Shown: piece after piece, positions 44,973 through 52,557 of the stretch
Position numbering within the stretch: position 1 is the first letter of the stretch
Layout of the letters: every line of letters starts with the position of its first letter
Origin: Pseudomonas sp. S30
GTDB lineage: Bacteria; Pseudomonadota; Gammaproteobacteria; Pseudomonadales; Pseudomonadaceae
Assembly: GCF_016518545.1 (NCBI RefSeq)
Contig: NZ_JACVTO010000019.1
Location: 1-64,000 of the forward strand
DNA length: 64,000 bases
Direction of reading: 5' to 3'
Made by a program: the position numbers and the translations under genes
Notes under the pieces: model-generated
The model's input: only the letters and a program-made list of their open reading frames with translations
Database searches by the model: none
What the model was told of the DNA's origin: nothing

Positions 44973-45410
44973 TCACTCGCCGCGGATGTACTGTTCCAGC
45001 TGCAGGATCAGGTTGGCCTGCTCGGCGATGGTTTCCTTGACCAGGTCGCCGATCGACAGCAGGCCCAGCAACTGGCCGTTGTCCACGACCGGCAGGTGCC
45101 GCAGATGCCGGTTGGTCACTAGGTTCATGCAGTATTCCAGATTGTGCTTGGGCTCCACGGTGACCACCGGCGCGCTCATGATTTCGCGCACAGGTGTCGC
45201 CGCTGACGAGCGCCCTTTGAGCACCAGCTTGCGTGCATAGTCGCGTTCGCTGACGATCCCCACCACCTCGCCGCCCTCTACCACCGGCAGCGCGCCGATA
45301 TTCACTTCCGCCAGCAGCTTCAGCGCATCGAGCACCGAGTCGTCGGGACCGATGGTGTAGACGGTCTGATGCTGGGATTTGCTCTTGAGGATCTGTTCGA
45401 CGTTTTTCAT
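44973..45410 (-). CDS. paired CBS-domain protein
   Basis: 145 residues made of two CBS domains (GALPVVEGGEVVGIVSERDYARKLVL and LRHLPVVDNGQLLGLLSIGDLVKETI). Such proteins bind adenine nucleotides and regulate partner enzymes. The start at 45410 removes a 14-codon in-frame extension without homology. No partner gene is adjacent. Confidence 0.9.
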   Translation of the reverse strand: MKNVEQILKSKSQHQTVYTIGPDDSVLDALKLLAEVNIGALPVVEGGEVVGIVSERDYARKLVLKGRSSAATPVREIMSAPVVTVEPKHNLEYCMNLVTNRHLRHLPVVDNGQLLGLLSIGDLVKETIAEQANLILQLEQYIRGE

Positions 45411-45560
45411 GAAGGCCTCGGCAGGAGAAAGGAGCTGTGCGGCAAAGCTCAAGCATCAGCCAGCCGGCGTCACCGAGCAATGCAGGAAACGGCATGGAGA
45501 CGATTGAAAAACGTCATTGGCGAGCCAAGCCGAGGGGCGGCGAGCCCCCCGGCCAGGGCT

Positions 45561-47291
45561 TCAGAGCGTGGGCATCTGGCCGATGCGCGCGACCATTTCG
45601 CTGACGATCTGCAAGTCCAGCATGAACTGTTCGACGGTCTTGAACTCGTTGTCGTTGTGACCGGTGTACTTCACACCGGGCATCGCCAGGCCGAACTGCA
45701 CACCATTGGGCAGCTTGTGTACCGAGGTGGCGCCAGCGGAGGTGCCGAACTCGTGGGGCAGGCCAAGATTCTGGCTGGCCACGTCGAGCAGGGCCTTGAC
45801 CCATTCGCCCTCGGGGTTGCGATACATCGGCTCGTCCAGGGTGTAGTCCAGGGCGACCGAGGTATGGCTGTTGCGTGCCCAGTCGCCCAGCTTGCTGGCC
45901 AATTCGTCCTTGAGCGTCTGCACCGGTTTGCCTTTGGGTATGCGCAGGTTCACCGCCAGTTTCAGGCCCTTGTCATCGACGCCGACGAAGGTCGGAGAGG
46001 CGGTCAGTGGGCCCATGAAATCATCCTTGAAGCCGATGCCCAGCTTGGCTCCCAGGTAATCCAGCCCCCAGTTGTCGGCCGCGTAACGGGCGGCATCGGT
46101 GAACTGGTTGTGCTTGAGGGGCACGCGCTCGCCCAGGCCATTGAGGAAGTCGAGCATCCGCGCCACTGGGTTGACCCCGGACTGCGGCGCCGAAGAGTGG
46201 GCCGACACGCCGGTCACGGTAAGGATCACGTTCTTGCCCGACACCACGCTGTCGATCTGGAAGTCCTTGCCATGGGCCTTGCGGTACTCGTTGCCGGCTT
46301 TCTTCAGGCGGCGGGCCAGGTCGACCGGATGCTCGCCCACCAGGGTCGCCACCGAGGTGGTCGGAATCTGGTTGGTGGCCAGGCCGCCAGTCAGGTCGAT
46401 CACTTCAGCGCCCTTGCCTTCGGCTGTGCGCTTGGCGAAGGTGGCCATGACCGTGCCGTAGCCTTTCTCGGCGATCACCACCGGATAACCGCCGTCCAGC
46501 GCCAGGTTATAGTCCGGGGTGGCGTTGCGGGCGAAGTAGTAGGGAATGGCGTCGCCGGACGTTTCCTCGGTGGTGTCCACCAGCAGCTTGAACTGACGGG
46601 CCAGGGGCAGCTTCTCGTCCTTGGCCACCTTCAGCGCATAGAGCGCCACCACGATACCGTTCTTGTCGTCCTCGGTGCCGCGCCCGTACATGCGGTCGCC
46701 CACCAGGGTGACCTTGAACGGGTCCAGGCGGGTGCCGTCGGCCAGTTTCCAGTTGTCCGGATTGACCTGCACCACGTCGGCGTGAGCGTGCAGGCCGACC
46801 ACTTCCTTGCCTTCGCCCAGGGTGATTTCGTAGACCCGGTTGTCGATGTTGCGGAAGGTCAGGCCGAAGCCTTCGGCCAAGGCCTGGATCTTCGCGGCGA
46901 TCTTGTGGAACTGGGGATTGTCGTGCTGGGGCAGGCCCTCGACCTGGAAGGTCGGGATCTCCACCAGTTCGCGCAGGGTTTCGGTGGCGGCCTTGCCGTA
47001 CTTGATCCGGGTGTACAGGCCCAGCAGGCGGTTGATCTCGTTCTGCTGCTCTGCGCTCAGCGGCTTGCCGGCCTTGAAGGCCTGAAGCGTCGAGGCGAGG
47101 TCATCGACCTTGGCCGCTTCGCCGCTGGCCAGCTCGCTGACGAACTGCTTGAAGTCGGCAGGCTGGCGGCCGTCGAAGGCCTTGAGAATGACCGCTGACT
47201 GCTGGGGATCGAGGTTGGCCTGGGCGGGCTGGCTGAGCAGGGCGAGGCTGGCCAGCAGCAGGCTGGCAGCGGGAAGTTTGGGCAGGGACAT
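45561..47291 (-). CDS. secreted M20-family dipeptidase
   Basis: 576 residues with a signal peptide (MSLPKLPAASLLLASLALLSQPAQA). Zinc-site motifs of the M20 family are seen: VVGLHAHADVVQVN, YGRGTEDDKNGIVVALYAL and LLVDTTEETSGDAIPYYFA. It probably cleaves dipeptides in the periplasm. The start at 47291 gives the cleanest signal peptide; an alternative ATG four codons upstream is very close to the ribosome site. It lies 178 bp after the LacI regulator stop on the same strand and is likely an independent gene. Confidence 0.88.
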   Translation of the reverse strand: MSLPKLPAASLLLASLALLSQPAQANLDPQQSAVILKAFDGRQPADFKQFVSELASGEAAKVDDLASTLQAFKAGKPLSAEQQNEINRLLGLYTRIKYGKAATETLRELVEIPTFQVEGLPQHDNPQFHKIAAKIQALAEGFGLTFRNIDNRVYEITLGEGKEVVGLHAHADVVQVNPDNWKLADGTRLDPFKVTLVGDRMYGRGTEDDKNGIVVALYALKVAKDEKLPLARQFKLLVDTTEETSGDAIPYYFARNATPDYNLALDGGYPVVIAEKGYGTVMATFAKRTAEGKGAEVIDLTGGLATNQIPTTSVATLVGEHPVDLARRLKKAGNEYRKAHGKDFQIDSVVSGKNVILTVTGVSAHSSAPQSGVNPVARMLDFLNGLGERVPLKHNQFTDAARYAADNWGLDYLGAKLGIGFKDDFMGPLTASPTFVGVDDKGLKLAVNLRIPKGKPVQTLKDELASKLGDWARNSHTSVALDYTLDEPMYRNPEGEWVKALLDVASQNLGLPHEFGTSAGATSVHKLPNGVQFGLAMPGVKYTGHNDNEFKTVEQFMLDLQIVSEMVARIGQMPTL

Positions 47292-47469
47292 GATCGAGCG
47301 CATTCCTTCGCGAAGGGGTGAAATGAGAGGTTCATATTGTAGGAACCTTCCCACGCTACCACCATTGAGCGCCGTGAGGGGAGGGGGCTGCCGCGACCTG
47401 GCGCACAAACAGGCGACGCGCCGCAATGCCCGCTAGCGAAATGAGGCGGGTCGCGCGCTCAAGGTGTGT

Positions 47470-48453
47470 TCAGCAGCTCGCACGCCGTACCAGACGAGGC
47501 TCGATGACCCGTGTGCAGGGTGCGTCCTCGTCGAATCGCAGAAGCAACTCGATGGCCGACCGTGCCATCACATCGGTGTTCTGGTCGAAGCTGGTCAACG
47601 CGAAGCGCGACCAGGCCGCAGAGGGCATGTTGTCGTAGCCTATGATGCGAAAGTCCCGTGGCGCGTAAAGCCCGGCTTCGGCCCAGCGATCGACCAGGCC
47701 GAATGCGATGAGGTCGTTGCCACAGAAGATACCGTCGGGCCGTTCGGCCAGGCCCAGCAATCGAGTGCCTTCCTGCCGACCCCATTCGTAGTCGTAGCCG
47801 CCGTGGCTGACCTGCAGTGATGATTCGCCAAAGGTCTGTACCCTGGTCGCGAAACCCAGGGCACGGGCACTGTGGCTCAGCGTGTCGGCCGGCCCCAGAA
47901 TGCCCGCGAAATGCCTGCTGCCTGTGGCGTGCAGCAACTGCGCCGCGTGTCGGCCGGCCTCTGCGTTGTCCGAGTTGACCGCGCGTATCCAGCGGCTTTG
48001 CACGGACGAGTTCAGCGTGACGATGGGCAGGCGGTAGCGATCCAGTTCATGGGCTGCCAGGGCCGATGACACGGAGAGGGCGCTGAGTACCCCGTCGACC
48101 TTCAACGACACCAGCTCGCCCAATGCCTCGTCGAGGTCGCGGTCGTTGTCCACCCGGACCACCAGCGTCTGCTTGCCGGCCGCGGCCAGCGCCAGGGTGA
48201 AGGACTCCAGCGTCATGGTGTGAAAAGGGTTGTAGAGCCCGCCGATGACCACGGCGACGATGTCGCTCTTGCCCGATCGCATGATTGCCGGCAGCCGGCT
48301 CGGGCGATAACCCAGGCGGGCTGCAGCCGCTTCGACCCGAGCGCGCATGGCGGGCGACACGCTCGCACCTTCGGCGAACACGCGCGAGACCGCAGATTGA
48401 GAAACCCCTGCTTCGCGAGCGACATCGTGCGAGGTGGGCGGGCGTTCACTCAT
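47470..48453 (-). CDS. LacI-family transcriptional regulator of the sugar locus
   Basis: 327 residues. The helix-turn-helix TSHDVAREAGVSQSAVSRVFAEG and hinge (RLGYRPSRLPAIMRSGKSDIVAVVI) precede a periplasmic-binding-like sensor domain ending in EPRLVRRASC. The ATG overlaps the stop of the upstream lactonase-like gene (ATGA), so it is co-transcribed with it. Two palindromes of LacI type lie in the divergent promoter region 1.2 kb upstream; they are its likely operators, implying autoregulation. The effector is probably a sugar used by the SDR/isomerase genes. Confidence 0.92.
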   Translation of the reverse strand: MSERPPTSHDVAREAGVSQSAVSRVFAEGASVSPAMRARVEAAAARLGYRPSRLPAIMRSGKSDIVAVVIGGLYNPFHTMTLESFTLALAAAGKQTLVVRVDNDRDLDEALGELVSLKVDGVLSALSVSSALAAHELDRYRLPIVTLNSSVQSRWIRAVNSDNAEAGRHAAQLLHATGSRHFAGILGPADTLSHSARALGFATRVQTFGESSLQVSHGGYDYEWGRQEGTRLLGLAERPDGIFCGNDLIAFGLVDRWAEAGLYAPRDFRIIGYDNMPSAAWSRFALTSFDQNTDVMARSAIELLLRFDEDAPCTRVIEPRLVRRASC

Positions 48454-49628
48454 GGTGGGCTGATCGGCACGCGTGCGACGAGGTAGGGCGGTTGGCGGCG
48501 GTCGACGCCATCGTGGTATTGCGGCAGACGTGTCCACTGTCCCAGCACGACATACACATAGTGTTCATCAGCAAAAATTCCATCGGGCCATATGAAGCGA
48601 GGATCTTGAGCGACTTGCTCGAAATTGCCATCCAGGTTGCGCCGGAAGATGGCGTCGTGATCCGCTGCGGTAGTATACAGGCGCCCCCAGGAGTCGGTCG
48701 CCATTCCATCCGCGGCGCCTTTCTCGCCCAGATCGACGATCGCATCGGCCAAGGCGCTGTCGCTCTGGGCGAAGTCGGCCAACAGCGCGGTCGGCAACGA
48801 ATAGAGCCTGCGACTCGATAGCGCTGCGAAATACAAGGTGCTGCTGTCGGCCGACAGCGCTACGCCATCCACCCCGCCACCCGGAAAGGCAGGCGGCTTT
48901 GCGGACTGTCGCAGCACACGACCTTCCAGCACGGTCTGGTAGCCGGGGTCGGCCTTGATGCGCGCATCGTTCGCCAGGACTCGGCGTTGCCTGGCGCTGG
49001 CGAGATCGACCACGATCAGCGCCGGATGGCCGTCGAACGAGCTGTCGGCGATATAGGCGGTACCTTCCTTGCCATGGGTCAGGTCGATGCGCAGATCGTT
49101 CAGGTGGCTGTCCGGCAGCAACGCCGATGTGATCAGTACCTTGGCCACGACTCGCCCCGTGGCGGGATCGAAGCCCACCAGCTTGGCCCCTCCAGGCGCG
49201 ATGGCCTGGCCGTGGACCTTGCCGTCGTCGACCACCCACAGCCGGCCCCGTGCATCGGTGGTGATGCCATGCACCGAGACCAGCCTTTGCGCAGGATCTG
49301 CAGTGGTGCTGCTGGCCATCGCCGCGTCTGGGAACGGCACCAGGCGACCATCGCGCCATTCGCCCAGCACGGGCCCGTCGTGATCGGCGTCGTGCTTTGG
49401 AAAGCTCAGGAACAACCGATTGCCGATCACGGCGATGCCCGATGGGTCGAGGTCTGGGAGGCGGGCGACGATCTCGACGTTCGCCGGGCTCGAGTGAGCC
49501 TGATCCGTTGGGTGGACATCGAGGAACAGGGCACCGTTGGCCAAGGCTGCGGTACTCATCAACGACAGGGCGATACAGGCAAATACACGCACGGGGACGG
49601 CCTTCGAGTGTGGAGTTCGCTCGATCAT
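48450..49628 (-). CDS. secreted royal-jelly/SMP-30-like beta-propeller protein
   Basis: 392 residues with a signal peptide ending near residue 30 (ALSLMSTAALA). Repeats such as GRLWVVDDGKVHGQA, HLNDLRIDLTHGKEGTAYIADSS, GVALSADSSTLYFAAL and GRLYTTAADHDAIFRRN outline a six-bladed propeller of the major-royal-jelly/SMP-30 type. Relatives include lactonases; this one may hydrolyse or bind a sugar lactone outside the cytoplasm. The start is the ATG at 49628, not the GTG two codons upstream. It is co-transcribed with the LacI gene. Confidence 0.85.
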   Translation of the reverse strand: MIERTPHSKAVPVRVFACIALSLMSTAALANGALFLDVHPTDQAHSSPANVEIVARLPDLDPSGIAVIGNRLFLSFPKHDADHDGPVLGEWRDGRLVPFPDAAMASSTTADPAQRLVSVHGITTDARGRLWVVDDGKVHGQAIAPGGAKLVGFDPATGRVVAKVLITSALLPDSHLNDLRIDLTHGKEGTAYIADSSFDGHPALIVVDLASARQRRVLANDARIKADPGYQTVLEGRVLRQSAKPPAFPGGGVDGVALSADSSTLYFAALSSRRLYSLPTALLADFAQSDSALADAIVDLGEKGAADGMATDSWGRLYTTAADHDAIFRRNLDGNFEQVAQDPRFIWPDGIFADEHYVYVVLGQWTRLPQYHDGVDRRQPPYLVARVPISPP

Positions 49629-49658
49629 AGGCACCGGAACCGATCGGTTTCAAATGAT

Positions 49659-49676
49659 TTTGCATCGCGATGCAAA
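49659..49676. promoter_or_regulatory. LacI-type operator 1
   Basis: Perfect 18-bp palindrome TTTGCATCGCGATGCAAA with the central CG that LacI-family hinge helices require, in the divergent promoter region of the lactonase-like and SDR genes. Confidence 0.75.
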
Positions 49677-49680
49677 TTTA

Positions 49681-49696
49681 ATGAATCGCGATGCAA
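49681..49696. promoter_or_regulatory. LacI-type operator 2
   Basis: ATGAATCGCGATGCAA repeats the core of operator 1 with a single broken pair in the inner 14 bp (TGAATCGCGATGCA). The centres of the two sites are 21 bp apart, two helical turns, so two dimers could bind the same face. Confidence 0.68.
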
Positions 49697-49846
49697 CCAA
49701 ATCTTTTCAGCTCGCTCTCTATGCAATGTCAGGGCATCGAACGCCCAGCGTCGTGCCCTTCAGTGGCGAGATTCGAGGCGCAGCTCTCAAGGCGCGAGCG
49801 GCTCTCGGTGTTTCGTTCGAATCCGTACTCTTCGAGGAAAACGCTC

Positions 49847-50707
49847 ATGTTCACACCACTACCCCAGTCGCAGGATCGCATGCCCGGCCGCGAGTCCGAA
49901 CTCAATCCGCCTGCCCAGCACATTCGTCCGAGCTATCGAGGCAGCGGACGTCTGGCGGGCAAGAGAGCGATCGTCACAGGGGGGGACAGTGGGATCGGAC
50001 GTGCTGTCGCCTTGCACTTTGCACGCGAGGGCGCTCATGTCGCGATCGTCCATCTGCCCATGGAAGCGGAAGACGGCCAGCGGACGCTGGCCCTGCTTGA
50101 GGCCGAAGGCGTCCGATCCCTGGCGATCGTCGGCGACTTGCGGGAGCCGGAATTCTGCCGCCAGGTCATCGACGAGACGGTCTCGGCCTTCGGTGGCGTG
50201 GATATCCTGGTGAATAACGCCGGTATTCAGAAAGTCGCCGACGACTTGACCGCCATCAGCGACGAAGATTGGGCGTGGCACTTCGATACCAACGTGCACC
50301 CCATGTTTCGCCTCAGCCGCGCAGCGCTGCCTCACTTCGGTCCGGGTGCCTCCATCATCAATACCACCTCGGTCAACGCCTACGTGGGTAATGACAGCCT
50401 GGTGGCGTACTCCAGCACCAAGGCTGCGCAGGTGGGCTTCACCCGTGCATTGGCGCTACAGCTGGCCAGCCGAGGGATTCGTGTCAACGAAGTGGCGCCT
50501 GGCCCCATCTGGACCTCGATCCAACCGGCCGGCTTTGGTCCGATCGATCCGCAACTGGTCGCCGACATGGGCAAATCCGTTCCCCTGGGGCGCATTGGCC
50601 AGCCCAGCGAGGTCGCGCCGGCCTACGTGTACCTGGCCAGTGAAGAGGCGTCCTATGTCACCGGCCAGACGATTCATGTGAACGGGGGGATGGCGGTCAA
50701 TGGATAG
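49847..50707 (+). CDS. SDR-family oxidoreductase with N-terminal extension
   Basis: 286 residues. The first 36 are a polar extension (MFTPLPQSQDRMPGRESELN) as in the YhdF/YhxC-type SDRs, then TGGDSGIGRA for NAD(P) binding, NNAG, and the catalytic Y-x-x-x-K in YSSTKAAQ. Ends with TGQTIHVNGGM. It likely oxidises a sugar or sugar alcohol. The ATG is preceded by GAGGAAA. Its last 8 bp overlap the isomerase start. The divergent LacI operators probably control it. Confidence 0.9.
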   Translation: MFTPLPQSQDRMPGRESELNPPAQHIRPSYRGSGRLAGKRAIVTGGDSGIGRAVALHFAREGAHVAIVHLPMEAEDGQRTLALLEAEGVRSLAIVGDLREPEFCRQVIDETVSAFGGVDILVNNAGIQKVADDLTAISDEDWAWHFDTNVHPMFRLSRAALPHFGPGASIINTTSVNAYVGNDSLVAYSSTKAAQVGFTRALALQLASRGIRVNEVAPGPIWTSIQPAGFGPIDPQLVADMGKSVPLGRIGQPSEVAPAYVYLASEEASYVTGQTIHVNGGMAVNG

Positions 50708-51956
50708 CGCCCTTCCAGCTGTCGACTGGCTCGATGGCCCTCTGCACCAGCGATGGCTCGACGACCAGGGCCAATGGCTATTGGATTTCTCCAAGCGTGC
50801 GCGCGTCGAGGACGGCTTCGCAGCGCTGGACGATGCGGGTCGTTTGGCTGGAGGCCCGGCGCAGACGCTCATCACGGCGCGCATGACCCACGCCTACGCC
50901 TTGGCCTTCGCACGCGGCCTGCCTGGCTGCCGACCCTTGGCCGTGCACGGCGTGGCCACGCTATTGGACATTCTGCACGACGCCGAGCATGGCGGCTGGT
51001 TGCCTGCCGCGGGTGACCGGACCGGACGCAAGCAGGCGTATGTCCATGCGTTCGTGGCCTTGGCCGCCTCGACGGCGGTGGTCACCGGGTTGCCGGGTGG
51101 CACGGCGTTGCTGGAGCGGGCACTGACGCCGATCGAGCGGCATTTCTGGTCGGAAGAAGAGGGAGTGATGCGCGAGAGCTTCGCCGTCGACTGGAGCGAT
51201 GAAGAGGACTACCGCGGCGCCAACAGCAACATGCACAGCCTGGAAATGGCCCTGGCTGTCGCCGACGCACTGGACGCGCCCCTCTGGCGGTCGCGGGCGC
51301 TGCGGATCGCGGAGCGTTTCGTGGAGCAGTTGGCCCGCGCGCAAGGTTATCGCCTGGCCGAGCACTTCGACCGCCGATGGCGACCGCTCCCCGACTACCA
51401 CGCAGATCGACCCGCCGACGACCTGCGGCCCTTCGGCTTGACCCCTGGCCACTTCCTGGAATGGTCCTTCCTGTTGCTCAAGCTCGAGGCCGCGCTGGAG
51501 GCGCAAGACGGTTCGGCGCCCGCGTGGCTGTTGGAGAGCGCGGTGAAGCTGTTCGAGACAGGCACTCGCATCGGCTGGGCCGTGGACGGATCTGCAGGCA
51601 TGGTTTACACCGTCGACTGGCAGGACCGGCCTGTGGTGCACAATCGACCGCATTGGGTCATGGCCGAAGCCATCAAGGCGGCCCACGCGCTGTACGTGCG
51701 CACCGGCGATGCGGCCTATGCGGGCTGGTATGGACGCTTTTGGGATTATGCGGACTTGCACCTGATCGATCGTGTGAATGGCGGCTGGCATCATGAAGTC
51801 GACCGGGCGGGCATGCCGTCCGCTCGTGTGTATCAGGGCAAGGCTGACCTTTATCATGCGTACCAGGCGACCTTGACTGCGCTGGTTCCGTTGCATCGTT
51901 CGGTTGCTACTGCTCTGGTCCATCAGCAGCAGGCCCAGCGGGTGCGAGGCATTTAG
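50700..51956 (+). CDS. AGE-family sugar isomerase/epimerase
   Basis: 418 residues, all-helical (alpha/alpha)6 barrel of the N-acylglucosamine 2-epimerase / mannose isomerase family. Conserved His/Glu-bearing stretches are NSNMHSLEMALAVADAL, LTPGHFLEWSFLLLKLE and RPHWVMAEAIKAAHAL. Members interconvert aldoses and ketoses (mannose/fructose, sulfoquinovose/sulfofructose) or epimerise GlcNAc; which applies here is open. Start overlaps the SDR stop, so the two are one operon. No sugar transporter or kinase accompanies them in the window. Confidence 0.86.
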   Translation: MDSALPAVDWLDGPLHQRWLDDQGQWLLDFSKRARVEDGFAALDDAGRLAGGPAQTLITARMTHAYALAFARGLPGCRPLAVHGVATLLDILHDAEHGGWLPAAGDRTGRKQAYVHAFVALAASTAVVTGLPGGTALLERALTPIERHFWSEEEGVMRESFAVDWSDEEDYRGANSNMHSLEMALAVADALDAPLWRSRALRIAERFVEQLARAQGYRLAEHFDRRWRPLPDYHADRPADDLRPFGLTPGHFLEWSFLLLKLEAALEAQDGSAPAWLLESAVKLFETGTRIGWAVDGSAGMVYTVDWQDRPVVHNRPHWVMAEAIKAAHALYVRTGDAAYAGWYGRFWDYADLHLIDRVNGGWHHEVDRAGMPSARVYQGKADLYHAYQATLTALVPLHRSVATALVHQQQAQRVRGI

Positions 51957-52308
51957 CACCATGGGCGACGGCAGGATGGGTTCGTGCAGAGGCGGTCGTC
52001 GGTTGCTGCATCGTGAATCAGCAGGCTCATCTGGCCCCTTCGGGGGCTCGATGGGGCGGGCTGGCCAGCTTTCCAGCGCTCGTCCTTCGCAGCTATCTGG
52101 CAAATGCAGTCGGCTTTGATTTCGAAGGTTCTGCGCTGGACTGGATAGCCTTGCGGCGAATTTGCGCTTTGCGCTGATACTCGCCGCGATTTCTGATCGT
52201 GTCGTTTCGACCCTTCTTGCCACGGGCCAATGAGTGGCAGAACGACGTTCAGGACGAGGAGAGGTTTTCAGCAGAGGGGCTGACTCCCTGAGATACAGGG
52301 AAGGAAGA
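51957..52308. other. intergenic region between the isomerase gene and tRNA-Arg
   Basis: 352 bp, no credible gene. One hairpin GCCCC-TTCG-GGGGC at 52034-52047 with a stable UUCG loop but no T-run may end the SDR-isomerase transcript. This is the 3' side of the tRNA, where integrating elements usually insert, but I see no tRNA-end repeat or integrase. Confidence 0.5.
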
Positions 52309-52385
52309 TGGCGCACTCGGCGGGATTCGAACCCACGACCCCTGCCTTCGGAGGGCAGTACTCTATCCAGCTGAGCTACGAGTGC
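52309..52385 (-). tRNA. tRNA-Arg (anticodon CCG)
   Basis: 77 nt on the minus strand. Acceptor stem GCACTCG / CGAGTGC, D-loop AGCTCAGCTGGATAGAG, anticodon stem CTGCC / GGCAG with loop CTCCGAA (anticodon CCG, reads CGG), T-loop GGTTCGAATCC, and an encoded CCA end. Confidence 0.97.
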
Positions 52386-52557
52386 AACGCGGCGCAATGA
52401 TACCCATCTGCGTCGGCCGCGTCCATCGCCTTGATCTGTAGCTGTTTTTACCGGCCTCTCGAAGCCCTCGGCCAAGGCGCAGGCGGCGAAGATGCTGATA
52501 CCGCCTCGTCCAGGCGCAGCGGCGTTCTCATCGAAGCTCATCGCCAAGGAGCTTGCC

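Noticed and set aside
48450..51956. Sulfoquinovose degradation locus (AGE isomerase, SDR and lactonase-like protein near organosulfur genes)
   Set aside because: The key dehydratase/aldolase, kinase and transporter genes are absent, and the propeller protein is secreted. The link rests only on family names.
52309..52385. tRNA-Arg as an attachment site of a genomic island
   Set aside because: No integrase and no duplicated tRNA 3' end were found on either side within the window.
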